Shown here one piece after another: positions 22,481 to 34,805 of a stretch of DNA of 64,000 nt. Within the stretch, counting starts at the first letter, position 1. Each line of letters starts with the position of its first letter. The notes under the pieces are model-generated. The model was not told the DNA's origin. It worked only from the letters and a program-made list of their open reading frames with translations, and made no database searches. Both the position numbers and the translations under genes were made by a program. Source of the stretch: Clarireedia homoeocarpa (Eukaryota; Ascomycota; Leotiomycetes; Helotiales; Rutstroemiaceae); contig LNKV01000045.1 in NCBI GenBank assembly GCA_001465935.1, forward strand, positions 1 through 64,000. Direction: 5' to 3'.

Positions 22481-24436
22481 ATGTCTCCTTCACATCCAAA
22501 GAAAAAGAAGTTCGTACCTCAATGGAGTGCAATAATCCACTACTAACCTATGCTCAACAGACCTGCCACACCTTTCGCAGTCAAACCCATAGGCGCATTC
22601 TACGTTTTTCTCGGTGCAAATATTCTAGCCGCGCTCTTTGCTCCAATCCAGGACTGTGATGAAACATTCAATTACTGGGAACCTACACATTATATAAGTC
22701 ATGGATATGGTTTGCAGACTTGGGAATACTCACCAGAGTATGCGATTCGTAGCTGGTTATACATCACCCTCCATGCATTGATTGGAAACTTTCGAAGACT
22801 TCTACCATTCCCCACCAAGGTATGGTCAAACTTCAATTCAGTATACAGTCCCTAACGAAAGCACAGGTTGGTGAATTTTACTTCGTCCGCTATGGCCTTG
22901 CCTCTATCTGCGCCCTATGCCAGACGCAAATGTTTCGAGTGATCAATGGAACTTTGAACCCGCGCGTCGCAATGTTCTTCATGATGGCCAATATTTTCAG
23001 TCCGGGACTTTTCCATGCCTCTGCATCTTTCCTGCCTTCGAGTTTCGCCATGTATACTACTATGCTTGGAATGGCGGCTTTCATGAACTGGAGGGGCGGA
23101 CTCAAGACTGCCCAAGGGATTTTCTGGTTCGCGGTCGGAGGGATACTTGGATGGCCATTTTCAATGGCGCTGTCGGCTCCGTTTCTCATTGAGGAAGTAA
23201 TATTCGCCAGCCTTAGCAATAAGGATGCATTAATTGATACTGTGTGGCGGTTCATGAGAGGGATCGTGGGAGGGTTATTGGTTTTGGTGAGTACAACGGT
23301 TGGTGGTTTAGAATAGGTGTGCTAACTGTCGTTTAGACATTTGAATTCCTCGTTTCCGGATTCTTTTATCGACGTCTAGTCATTGTCCCCTTGAATATTG
23401 TCCTCTACAATATTTTTAGTGGAGAGGGCAGAGGTCCAGAGATTTACGGCACCGAACCATGGCATTTTTACATCCGCAATTTACTCCTCAACTTCAATAT
23501 CTGGTTTGTACTTGCGATATCCGCCCTACCGCTGTTTGCCCTTCAAAAGATCTTTGGATCAAGGGAAAGAGGTTCCGTCACTGCGCTTCGAAGTATTGTC
23601 TTCATGGCACCCTTCTACATTTGGCTCGGTATCTTTACTGTTCAACCACACAAGGAAGAACGCTTTATGTATCCAGCGTATCCTTGTCTCGCGCTTAATG
23701 CTGCCATGTCTCTTCATATCATCTTAGCAGCATTTGGTCAATCAGACCCAAAAACTCTAGTTGGGAAGATACCACCAAGGTTGAAGCTGCTCCTCGTGAG
23801 CATGATCATGATTGGATCAGTTGATCTTGGTGTCGCAAGAATCTATGGTATCTATACAGCATATTCTGCTCCACTCAAAATCTATGAACCTTTAAAAAAC
23901 AGCTCGATATCAACACAAGGTAGTTCAGTCTGTTTCGGCAAGGAATGGTATAGATTCCCGAGTACCTATCATCTACCGAATGAGATGAAAGCCAAGTTTG
24001 TCAAGAGCGAGTTCGACGGGTTATTGCCCGGTGAATTCTCGGAAGCTGGGACTGGATTTGGGCTTTGGTCAGGAGCATGGCTCACACCATCAGGCATGAA
24101 TGATCAGAATCTGGAAGATATCAGCAAATATGTAAGTTTATCCCTTTTCTTACATTATAGGACTAATTTTATGATTAGGTCGATCTCCGAACTTGCGACT
24201 TCCTGGTTGATACCTACTACCCTGGCTCTACATCCTCGGACCATGAGCCACATTATATCTTAGACAAGGAGAATTGGGAAAAGGTATCCTGTGAACCATT
24301 CCTTGATGCTTCGAAAACTCATATACTTGGCCGCACCATCTGGCTACCTAATTTACCGTTTGTACCAGAGAAATATCGAAGGCGATGGGGAAGTCATTGC
24401 TTACTGAAGAGAGCGGCGAAGAAACCAGCTGTATAG
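22481..24436 (+). CDS. ALG9: ALG9 alpha-1,2-mannosyltransferase
   Basis: ER membrane GT22 enzyme that adds alpha-1,2-mannose from dolichol-phosphate-mannose to the lipid-linked N-glycan precursor. CDS join(22481..22509,22561..22819,22867..23286,23337..24131,24179..24436), 586 residues. The first exon is only 29 nt (MSPSHPKKK..); its intron starts GTTCGT but has a perfect TACTAAC branch site and joins in frame to ..PATPFAVKPIGAFY. Landmarks: 'DCDETFNYWEP.HY..HGYGLQTWEYSPEYAIRSW' in the first lumenal loop, multiple hydrophobic segments, 'QPHKEERFMYPAYP' and a C-terminal lumenal part after the last intron (..KYVDLRTCDFLVDTYYPG). Length is close to yeast Alg9. Confidence 0.93.
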
Positions 24437-24616
24437 TATCTATGTCACATAAAGCTATGGGTCAAATGGTGCCGTTATATCAAGGCGTTTGTTTCCTCTG
24501 CACCGAAAAGGTATGTACAACCAAAAACAAACTATTTACAAAAATAAATCCTCTCCATATACATTTCCTTTCCACCTCATCAACGTGAATCCCCACCAAC
24601 TCAATCAATCAATCAA

Positions 24617-25636
24617 TCAATCAACCGTCGCTCCATTAAAGTAATGAATCGTTTCATCCACACATCCAGGCGGCGTGTTATACGCGTACGACCCCAAATT
24701 AATCCACAAAGTCTTTGCATCGCACACTAACCACGCGCTCAAATTCGGACGGCTGATACTACTCACACTCCATGTCAACGCATCGCCGCTGAATGCAAAT
24801 GTCCCGAAAGTATTTTGCGTCGTGCTGAATGAGAGCGCAAGTCTATTGACAGATGAATTAGCGGGTGGAGACACGTTTCCGTAGAGGAGAGTCGATGGCG
24901 CGATGACTTGTACGAGTTGTCCGGAGACGACTTGGAATTGTCCGGCGGTGGTGCGGTCAGCGAGGAGGGCGGGTCCGGGGGCTTTGGTGGGTTGCGATTG
25001 TAGGTAGGAGCTAGGGTTTGTTTGTTAGCGGTTTTGCTGTTGGAGATGGGGGAATGGGAGATGGTACTGGAAATTGGGAGATTCGACGGCGCGGATCCAG
25101 TAGTACCCGCTTTGGAGAGTGGTCCCGGGGTAGCCGCCGCCAGCGGCGGTGGTGGTTACGGGGACGGTGGTCGTGGGGCTTCCGGTCGGGGTGGTGGTTG
25201 GGGCGGCGGTGCTAGAGGGGGAGGAGGAGGCGGTTCCGGGGATACATTGGGAGTAGTCTGGGTGGTGGGTTAGGTTGGGAGGGGGGAGATGTGAGAGGAC
25301 GTGAAGACGTACATTCACTATGGAAGATGCTATTAGTTTTGGTTCTTGGAGGGTAGTTTGCGCGTTTTAGGGAGTGGAGGAGAAGAGAACTTACTTTACA
25401 AAGGTACAGACATAGCCCGATACACAACTAGTTGCTCCTGACCATTGCGTTCCTCCACCTGTATTGCGATTGAAGGGTCAGTAGCTATCCTTATTCCCAC
25501 CAAAACTTATCGACACAAGCAGATTTGCACGAAAATCCGAACACATACATTGGCCCCAAGCAGTTTGCTGCGCATGAACACTCTGAATCGCTACTGCTGT
25601 GAGCAGAGCCGCATGAATAGGATTTTGGAAATGCAT
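24617..25636 (-). CDS. Secreted CBM1 protein with a 5-nt micro-exon
   Basis: CDS complement(join(24617..25010,25068..25257,25313..25317,25395..25458,25549..25636)), 246 residues. A signal peptide (MHFQNPIHAALLTAVAIQSVHA) is followed at once by a family-1 cellulose-binding module: 'TAWGQCGG', 'WSGATSCVSGYVC', 'NEYYSQC'. The last part is only obtained if a 5-nt exon (TGAAT, 25313-25317) is spliced in, restoring frame and the conserved Tyr-Tyr-Ser-Gln-Cys. A Thr/Ser/Pro linker leads to a C-terminal domain beginning GYYWIRAVESPNFHSYLQ, which I do not recognise as an enzyme. Probably an extracellular plant-cell-wall-binding protein. The stop TGA lies inside a (TTGA)n microsatellite. Confidence 0.85.
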
Positions 25637-26446
25637 TCTTGTTTTCAGTCAAAGGTAGAAGGTCAACTTTCTTGGAAAGTCTGGGGTACAGAACAGATGG
25701 GTTTTCTTTCCATTTATATATATAGTCTTGGTTCAATAATATAGATGATACATTAAGTTACATGGTATAGTAATGGTAATATAACCCCACGGACCGACGG
25801 CGCCGAGAGCCAGAATGTGTTTAAATTGCTTTTCTGTACATATGACCACGTTTCCGATGGGAATGACGATTATTGCTAAATTCTCATTAAACAGTCAGGG
25901 AGGTTTTGGAAATAGGCGTTTTAAGTAGATATTATGATTGATTGATTAATGATTGGTGCTGCAACTAACTTATTGTTTCTTCAGTCAAAGTTAGCCTGCT
26001 TGGAAGGAGAGAAACATCTAAGGTTACGGTCCAATTGAGAATTGATAGATATGATTTGTCTAACTGTGATAATTCATACGATTGTTCAACAGATGTGGCT
26101 AATATAAAATTATCGAGCAATTGTACATTGTTTCATAAAATGTATAGTAAATTGCACAATTCAGGTTGCAATTTAGAATCCAAGTCAGAAACTGGCATTA
26201 AGTGGGTGTTCTAGACTTGCAATGGCTGCCTCAATTAAACGTTTGTACAGGTCGAAGAAGTATCCTATCAGACAGCTCTAAGTTGTTACAGTAAAAGACA
26301 GAAAGACCAAACAACCCCCACCTTCCCAAACGGGAAGGTTCAGCCAGAATCTCCACATGGCGATGATAGCATGCGATTCTGTTGTATCTATCGACGAGGG
26401 AAATTGTATATAGGTACATTTTAGCAATCAAGCTGCACCAAATATA
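25637..26446. other. Intergenic, divergent promoter region
   Basis: About 0.8 kb between the CBM1 gene (minus) and the SDR gene (plus). A/T-rich, no recognised gene; presumably holds both promoters. Confidence 0.55.
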
Positions 26447-27658
26447 ATGACCGAAAGTTCCAGGACTCATCTAGTAATCGGCGCAAGTCGTGGTATTGGC
26501 CTCGAATTCGTGCGCCAACTTCTATCCTCCTCGCCAAACAACTTGGTCATCGCTACTCATCGTTCTGTCGCAACCCCTGATTCATTGTCGAAGCTCTCGG
26601 AAGAATTCAAGAATAATGCAAAATCTAGACTCAGTCTTCTGCGATGCGATGTCAATGATGAGGAAAGCATCAAATTGCTGGCAGTTGATGTGTCGAAATT
26701 AATATCACGAGATGGATGGGAGGGAGGAGCTAGTATTGAAACAGTGGTGATTAATCCCGGTGTATTGGATTGGCCAAATGGTGTACTCGGCTCGTGAGTT
26801 TATCTATTGATCTCTCCGCTCCTAGCCCCTATTTCTAGTCCAATCCTGTGATTGTTGTCCAGTCAGATGTAGTCCCAGAAGCTGAGAAGTTTCTCACCCT
26901 CCCTACACTCGCCTTTCTCAGGGGAATCACAAATCTACTATCCTCACACCACGCTCCTCACCAACAGATCCAATAAAACATGGCATTACCATTTCCAAAC
27001 CAATACATTCGGTCCGCTTCTCGCAGCCAACCATCTCCTCTCGGTTTCCGACCAGAAGATATCTATCTCTACCATCGTGTTTATCTCCTCGGATTCGGGC
27101 TCGGCTGGTGACTTTCGATCGTATGAGGATAAATTCGCAGCCTATGCTGCTTCGAAGGCTGCGTTGAATATGGGATTACGGGTGAGTTTATGTATCGCTA
27201 TATAGTGTCTAATTTCCATTTTGATGATTACATGTGGTTGCTGTACCGATATTTTGTAAACACTGCTCTGTTTGGGTAGCTCTTTCCTTCAGTTCACGTT
27301 CTCTGTGCGTTTTTTTTTTTTAAACTCCTCCCTGAGATGCAAGCCATACTCAGCAATTACTCACATTTACCCTTTCTAGCATCTAGCAGCTGAGCTACAT
27401 CGAGAGCGAGGCTCACAAGCTCCTATTGTCTTGGCACTCCATCCTGGTGAGGTAAATACGGATATGGCCAAGAACACGGACGTTCCGTGGGAAATCTATA
27501 GATCCATTGAAGTAGATGAGAGTATAGAAGGATGCTTGGAAGTGATTCGCGAAAAGGGAAAAGGGGGCATTGACGAAGGTGGAAAGGAAACTGTTAAGGG
27601 ATTAGAGGCGGGCGCTGCAACTTTCTGGACTTGGGATGGGAGGAATTATCCTTGGTGA
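26447..27658 (+). CDS. Short-chain dehydrogenase/reductase
   Basis: NAD(P)-dependent Rossmann-fold oxidoreductase; substrate unknown. CDS join(26447..26793,26968..27181,27380..27658), 279 residues. The introns are long for this window (174 and 198 nt) but keep frame: ..GVLGS-SNKTWHYHFQTNTFGPLL.. and ..LNMGLR-HLAAELHRERG... Motifs: cofactor loop GASRGIG (from residue 12), 'VINPGVL' in place of NNAG, catalytic Ser in 'VFISSDSGS', and YAASK with Tyr175/Lys179. 'LALHPGEVNTDMA' follows, as in C-factor-like SDRs. It sits next to the GH95 fucosidase (convergent); a link to sugar oxidation is possible but unproven. Confidence 0.88.
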
Positions 27659-27800
27659 TCCAAAGCAGGGAAGATAACTTGGCCATATGATTCGATTATA
27701 ATGTATATGTACCTCTGTAGTAAAACAGTACTTATGTACAATCCACACAGCGACTCATCAAATCTCTTACACGCATTCATCTGCATCGTCTGAAACCCTT

Positions 27801-30495
27801 TCAAACCTTAGCTAAGACATCTCCCTTCTTGTTAACCACAACAACCGGCTCACTCCTCCCCTTAACCTTCGCCTTCTTCACAATTCCATTCCCGTCCCAC
27901 GAAAAATCCACCGTCCCTCCCCCTCTGATCCTCAACCCCTCCACACTTCCACCACCCCAGCTCTCTGGGATAGCCGGTCCCAAAACAACAGTATGCACAT
28001 CCGTCTTCCCCATTCCCATCTCCGCCAAATCCACAACAAGCATACTCAACACCGCTCCCACCAGCCCGAAATTCGCATCAATCTGAAACGGCTCGTTCAA
28101 GCCCGAGTACATGGACAGACCATTCCCCGCGAAATTCGTCTGTATCGCATAGCGCAGTTCGAAATACGCTTGATCAGTGTTATTGAGTCGCGCCCAGCAC
28201 GCGCTACGCCAGACTTTTTCCCAGCCGGCATTGGCGTCAGGGCCGTTGCCGGGACCGCGGCTGAGGAGGGAGGTGGAAATGGCGGATTGGATGGTGGTGT
28301 TGCGGTAGCCGGATTGGAGGGAGGAGATGCTGTGGCCGGGGTACCAGCCGATAAGATGGGAGAGATGGCGGTGAGTGTCGTTGGGGAAGTCGTAGCCTTG
28401 AGGGAATCCGTTAGTTATAGTTTTATCTATTTGCAAGGGAGATGAGGGGTGGTGAACTAACCGAAACTGTCGGGGATTTTCCACTCTTTGATTTCGCCCC
28501 AGGTACCGATATATAGACCCTTGTCTAATGACTTCAGCTGTGAGGTGACGAGGTTTAAGAACGCTGTGTCAGTCTCCTTGACTACGTAGGCTACTGCTAG
28601 AACGGATTCGAAGACTTGGTAGATTAGTTGTTGGTAATGTGTGCAAGCGAAGGTTGTCGGCCCATGTTCGGGCGAGTTGCAGGGGTTGACTACGAGAGTC
28701 CCGTCATTGAAATAGGCATCTTCTTGTAATTGTGTAGTCCAGAATTGAGCTACACCTTTGATGAGTGGGTAGCCCTGCTTGGTTAACCATGATATATCTT
28801 GCGAGTACTCGTAGTGATCCCAGACGTGCAGCATCATCCACGCGGCGGAGGCTAAGGAAAGTTAGCATCAGCAAGAGATTACAAGGGAGTATGTGAAGAT
28901 ACCTGGATAGTTTGCCCATTGGGCTTCCTCTTTCATTCTACCATTGTTAGTTGTACATTCACCAATAAAATGGCAGACTTACGCAGTATGTCCGAAAATA
29001 TTCATCTCGTTATGTGTCACCCAACCCGACGCATTATAGAGCAATCTCGCAGTTTCCGTCCCTCGTGGAACCCAAGTATTTTCCATATAATCCCAAGTAA
29101 CAGATTGAAGATCGCCTAGCCCTGTCTGGTCAACACCCCATAAGTTCATTTGTACATTGATATTTGCATGATAATCTGCACTCCACGCCGAGTAAAGTAG
29201 TTGCGTCCAGCGACCTTGAAGATTCGTTGGGAGACTGTTACTCCGTTGTGAGGTTATGAATAGATGTCGGCCGTATCGAAATAGTAGGGACTCAAGGTAA
29301 GGATCAGCAGCCCCATATGAGTGATAGCGGTCCAATATGATTGATGTTTCTAATCCTGAGGATTTGGCAGTATCAGGTAGGTTCAGGACGAAAGCTTTTG
29401 TTAATGCGCTGTAGTCTGCGATGTGGCTCTTACGAAGTGTAGTCTCGGACATGCGTGAAGCTTTCGTGGTAGTTGATTCGACATTTGGCGATGGGTCAGC
29501 CCCTCTGAACGAGTAGCCGCTCGCTGAATTTCCCTTTGTTTGGTCATAATCTGTTCCAACACCGATAACGAGTGTGATATGACGCAGGTTTTTTGCCGGT
29601 GGGATAGTCAAAGCTCCAGGCTTGGTAGAGTTGCAATGAGATACGGGTGCAGAGCCTACTAGTCTTGCTATTGCATCATATTTCATCCCAAGCGGTGGTC
29701 CAAGCTGTGTGACTCCAGTGAGTCTCGTATAGCCAGAACCACATGTTGTATTGAGAAACGATTGATTTGCCAGCTGATTCTGGAATGAGACCGTCACTTG
29801 CGGGAGTGGACCTGTTGACTGAATATCGTACACACATACCTCGTCAGGAAACGAACAATACACCGTAGAGATATATGTGTTGTTATCATTAGCAATGTAA
29901 GTAGTCGTATGAATGCCTGTATCAAGATCAAGACTTCTATTGTATGACTTTGTTGAAGAGACTCCTGCAATTGAGACACTGAGATTTCCCAGCACAGCGT
30001 AAGACCCGTAGTTATTTGAGCTTCCAAGGAGTCCATTGACATCTACGATGAGGTGAGTCTCGATTTCTATATCGGAATAATTTTACCTACTTCCCGTTCC
30101 ATTCGTGAAGATGAACTCTCTGATTCCAGGAAGATAATGCGATAAGTCCCCGGCTGGGTTTCCTCCGGTATAGCTCTAAGGGAATTTAGAAAAACACTCA
30201 AGATCCACAGTGTATTTACTCACGCTGTTTTCGAAAGGTCCTCCTGACCACAAGGAGTCGATATTCAAATTTACTTGATCGGTCCCTGGAGAACCAAATG
30301 GCATAGCTATTTTCCGTATCAGCATAACTCAATTGAAACAACGATAGAAAGCTGACCTCCAAGTCTTCCATTTCCAAGGGGATACGCCTCCTTGATGATA
30401 TTCCCATAACGTGCCGGCGTGCTAGACCAGAATCCACTGGCTTTAGCTGCCGGAAACAGGAACGTCAAAATCGTGAGAAACCGCTGCGACGCCAT
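27801..30495 (-). CDS. GH95 alpha-L-fucosidase, secreted
   Basis: Predicted inverting glycosidase removing terminal alpha-L-fucose (some members prefer alpha-L-galactose). CDS complement(join(27801..28396,28462..28851,28903..28937,28983..30042,30091..30175,30224..30306,30357..30495)), 795 residues in seven exons; all six introns (45-65 nt) keep frame. A signal peptide (about 1-20, [19 protein letters not shown]) precedes the GH95 N-terminal domain ([44 protein letters not shown]). The catalytic barrel has 'LPTNLQGRW', '[22 protein letters not shown]', '[12 protein letters not shown]', '[21 protein letters not shown]' and '[13 protein letters not shown]'. The motifs expected to hold the catalytic Asn/Asp residues are intact. 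Divergent from a fucose-permease-like gene. Confidence 0.93.
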
Positions 30496-31608
30496 GGCTC
30501 AAGTCCTGCTTCAGATGATTCCAAGACGCTGAAAGATGAATTGGATGGCTGGATAAAGGACATTGAAGGCTCCGCTGGGCTGTTCTGATATATATAATTT
30601 TATAGTCGCTCCATGTCAACGAACGGTTAATTTGGCAGCAGAGGGGGGTCATCGTGCAGAGTAGCCCCATCATGGTACAAAGTATGCACGAAGACAGCCA
30701 GTGGCCATGGAATAGCAACCTCCGATCTTCAGGTCACAAATAACCCATTAAAGTTCATCCGCCGGGCATTATTCGTTGGCCACTCTTCCTCGCAGTCCTT
30801 CATTGTTTTCGGTCTCCTTCCGGTTTGAAGCATCATTTGCGGAGATTGTGGAGGATTGTTTGGCTCCATGTTGGCTGATATGGGCCCGGAATACCTTGCG
30901 AAAATATTCGCTGCCATAGTACAACTTGACTGCTCAAGTCATTGGTGGACAAATTAAAGTCTTGAACCGAACTTGTTCTTGTTTTGAACCCCGTGGGGTA
31001 ACACCGCCCTAAAAGTTCGGTCCCCACTTGCCGAAGAGACGAGGTGGAGTAGAGGCGACTATCAAAGTGTGGATAGGGTATCAATGAAGATATATTGTCC
31101 GCGGCAATAGACGCCGCCCAATCCTCACGAGTATACCAGTATACTCAAACTCGCTTCTATTTCTCAGTTGTTGCATTCTACCTACACGTGATGGTTGATT
31201 CGGATTTAAATTGGGGGGGATGGAGGGGCGCCGATGAGGAACAACAAGATGCCTGTCTGCAAATGCGGGGTGAATGCTGATCTCCTTTAACCGGTCCAAC
31301 TACTCGCAAAGGCTGATACCATGCATACCCCAGATCATCACAGTGTTCCTAGCAGTACAAAGTCCAAAAATGTAGGAAACTAGAAGGTCATTCGCTATCC
31401 AAGATCTCTCTATGAAGAGCATTCCTTGCACGAGTCACAAGTTGTCCAATCGACGATAGAACGGTCCCACCAGCCACGATTGTGCACCACATAAATAGTT
31501 GCACGATTTCTCATCCGCGCTGATAACCTCCGCTTTCTATTTGAAATCTCTAGATACACATCGAATGCCCCAGAATTGAGAACCATCTGTTCTCGCAAAG
31601 ACCCCATC
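30496..31608. promoter_or_regulatory. Bidirectional region between fucosidase and transporter
   Basis: A 1.1-kb gap separates the divergent GH95 and fucose-permease-like genes. No protein gene was recognised. Features seen: a 'gtataccagtatac' near-palindrome at about 31132-31145 and G-runs near 31210. Joint control of both genes from here is inference from arrangement. Confidence 0.45.
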
Positions 31609-33286
31609 ATGTTGGGACCAGGCTTCTGGAAAAGGCGCACGTTGCGCGTACGAGATGATCGGAGAAACGCAGCGGAAATCACGTTGCGCGAGTCAATATT
31701 TCCTATTTGCTTGGTTACTGTGCTGTTCTTCCTGTGGGGATTCTCTTACAGCTTACTCGATACTCTGAACAAACATTTCCAAAATACATTACATATCACA
31801 AAAGCGAGATCATCGGGACTTCAAGCTGCTTACTTTGGGTGCGTAGTTGTCTTCTAGAAATCATTAATGCGTTTGGCTAATCAACTAAGGGCCTACCCGT
31901 TGGCTTCATTAGGTCATGCTGCTTGGATCTTGCGGCATTATAGCTACCGAGCTGTTTTCATGTGGGGCCTCTTCCTATATGGTGGGTTATGAAGTCTAAG
32001 TTTGGTTCAGTTACTAACCACTTGCGCATCAGGCCTTGGAGCCCTACTGGCAATTGCAGCCATCAAACAAGAAAGTTTCGGTGGGTTTTGTGCCTGTATC
32101 TTCATTATCGGCAACGGACTCGGTTCCCTCGAAACAGCTGCCAACCCCTACATCACAGGTACGTAATCTCACGTGAATTCTCGTCTCCCTACTTCGCAGT
32201 ACAACCTAACACACTCCAGTATGCGGGCCTCCCAAATACGCCGAAATCCGTATCAACATCTCGCAAGCTTTCAACGGCATCGGAACGGTGATTTCACCCG
32301 TCCTCGGCTCATACGTGTTCTTTGCCTTCGATGACGCGCGAGCTCTCCAAAACGTCCAATGGGTCTACCTCGCCATAGCTGTATTTGTATTCAGTCTAGC
32401 CATTGTATTTTTCCTTTCAGAAATCCCGGAAATTACAGATGCCGATATGGAATTCCAGGCTCATGAGACGCATGCTGGGGCCGACGAGTTACCGTTTAGG
32501 AAGCAGTATAAACTCTTCCATGCGGCCTTTGCTCAGTTCTGCTATACTGGAGCGCAAGTAGCTATTGCAGGGTAAGTTATAAGATTCTTAAAGTATACTT
32601 GCATATCTACTAACTGCGATCCTAGATACTTTATCAACTATGTGACAGAAACCCGATCAAACACCAGCTCTGCGCTTGGAGCTAACTTCCTTGCCGGTGC
32701 TCAAGCCTCCTTTGCTGTAGGTCGTTTTGCTGGAGTGGGACTGATGTATATTTTCCGGCCTCGCTGGGTCTTCGGCGTGTATATGGTGATGGCAATGGTC
32801 TTCCTCGCTCCAGCAATTACTCAGCGCCAGAATACAGGTATGGCGATGCTGTATTTGTGTCTATTTTTTGAATCAATTTGCTTCCCGACTATTGTTGCGC
32901 TAGGCATGAAAGGATTGGGCAGACATACGAAGAGAGGCTCTGGATGGATTGTGGGTGGTGTGCTTGGCGGTGCTTGGTAAGATTCACTTTTAATATTTTA
33001 GAAAGTTCCTGCTGATGAAGCTTGTGCTAGCGTACCGCCATTGACTGGGGTGGCTGCGGATAGATATGGAACCGGCCTTGCGATGTTCGTCCCGATGTGC
33101 TTCTTTGTGGGGTCATTGACCTACGCCGTTGCTGTAAATTTCATCCCTTACTACAAGAAGACGGTGGATGCATTGACGGAGACGGATATTGGTCTTCAAG
33201 GACATTCTCGTACAACAGACGAGGAAGTAGGGAGATCTGAAACTCAGGAGGAGAAGTCAGCTACTGCTTTTGAGCATAAGGAGTAA
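31609..33286 (+). CDS. MFS sugar transporter, L-fucose permease (FucP)-like
   Basis: Probable proton-coupled uptake of L-fucose or a related sugar at the plasma membrane. CDS join(31609..31838,31890..31981,32033..32158,32220..32571,32626..32976,33031..33286), 468 residues; five introns of 51-61 nt, all in frame. Starting ATG at 31609 (MLGPGFWKRR..). About twelve hydrophobic segments; the first reads 'VTVLFFLWGFSYSLLDTLNKHFQ', the FucP-family signature, then 'LQAAYFGAYPLASLGHAAWILR' split over two exons, 'GNGLGSLETAANPYITVCGP' and 'RINISQAFNGIGTVISPVLG'. A hydrophilic acidic tail (about 40 residues) ends the protein. The neighbour GH95 fucosidase supports fucose as substrate. Confidence 0.9.
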
Positions 33287-33464
33287 TGTGCTTGCAGCGA
33301 GCGACATAGTAAGGCAAGCCGAGCCTAATGTCGATCTCGGAAATGGTGTCCGAGAATATAAAGGAAACCGATGCTATAAGGTTCATACTAGTCTTAGATA
33401 ATTTATTGCTAGACTCTTACTAGAAAAGGAGGCTTCCTGTGTCCCGGAAATCCTTGGCCCGTTG

Positions 33465-34554
33465 AGATGCGTGCAGTAGTTCTACGATGTGAATTAATAT
33501 GTTCCCGATCCATAGACAAACATTTGGGATTCGTAAATAGACTACATTCATTAGCCAATAGACTGGTCTATTGTCCAATCAATGTAGTTTCTCGCTGGAC
33601 TAGTCTATTAACTAATAGATATAGTCGACGCCAAAATGCGAAGCTATTCATAAATGGACTACGTCTATATGAAAACACCTTTAATTTGTACCTCAGCTGG
33701 TCTATTTATAAATCAACACAGTTCATAGACTAATACTATCTACCCTGCACCTGTCCAGTAGTATTAGCCCGCTGCTGTTTACTTTGTCTAGGCCCCTCAG
33801 CTACCTTCGATATCAGTGCTTTCTCAGTACGTAGTACTATACTAGCTAACTATCTACAGTTATAATCTTTATCCGTGTTTGTAAGGAGAAAGTCGGTCTT
33901 TGTATTTATGTTTATTATCTTGGATTATATCTATAAACTCATTTTGAACCTCCCTAGGGATTCGGGAAGTTACCAATGATCTGGGGGGGCCGCCGACGAG
34001 GTCATATTAGCTGGAATATGTGACGACTCGTATCGACTGCACTTAAGTCGCACACGTATTTAGCTTGAGTCATACACATACATGTAGCTGCATATAGCCA
34101 GCCCGGATACTACTTCACTAAGGGCATCGCTAAGCATAGCCCTGGGGGCCCTTTGGTTCTATATACAGCCTCTTTTCTTCTTGTATATAGCTTTAGTTCG
34201 GTAGTTCAATACTCTAAGGTCATTCAACACTTTCATTAGTGGTCTCGTTATAGAATAATGCTTAAAGACTATTGTATAGAAGGGAGAAGGATTATTAACT
34301 ATATAAAATATGCGTTTGTGCGGTGGGGACTGCCCACTTTAGGGTATTAACGAATAGACGTAGTCCATTTATGAATAGCTTCGCATTTTGGCGTCGACTA
34401 CGTCTATTAGTTAATAGACCAGTCCAGCTAGAAACTACATTGATTGGATAATGGACTAGTCTATTAGCCAATGAACGTAGTCCATTTATGAATCCCAAAT
34501 GTTTGTCTACGGACCGGAACAGATGCATGCAGTAGTTCTACGATGTGAACTAAT
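33465..34554. mobile_element. Inverted-repeat element flanked by 34-bp direct repeats
   Basis: Arms at about 33501-33669 and 34353-34520 are inverted copies about 165-170 bp long that differ mostly by transitions (C/T, G/A). Each arm is itself full of short palindromes of the 'ctattaactaatag' type. Immediately outside the arms lie 34-bp direct repeats (33465-33498 and 34521-34554) that differ at two positions, both transitions. The interior (about 680 bp) contains no recognised gene. Ordinary transposon target duplications are 2-11 bp, so the 34-bp flanks are unusual. It is probably a non-autonomous, RIP-decayed element. Confidence 0.65.
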
Positions 34555-34805
34555 GCCCACCGGGCCTTGCACTGAGAATTAAACTCTGAGAAGCTTTTCA
34601 GCGACATGATGATTACTGCAAAATCGGAATCTGACAGGCCATTTTCTCTAGTATACATTTTAGCTGCAAACTCCATCTAAACGCCCTTCCTGGGTATCTA
34701 TGTGACATTTTGTTTCCCATACGCCCAGTCTCCTGAGTCCCTGTCCCCTAATATGAAGGCCTAACCCGCAAGTCTTAAAAAAAATTACAAATCTCCGCTC
34801 GCCCA
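34555..34805. other. Spacer downstream of the RGS-LOV gene
   Basis: About 250 bp between the inverted-repeat element and the RGS-LOV stop codon; A-tract at about 34778-34786, otherwise featureless. Confidence 0.5.
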
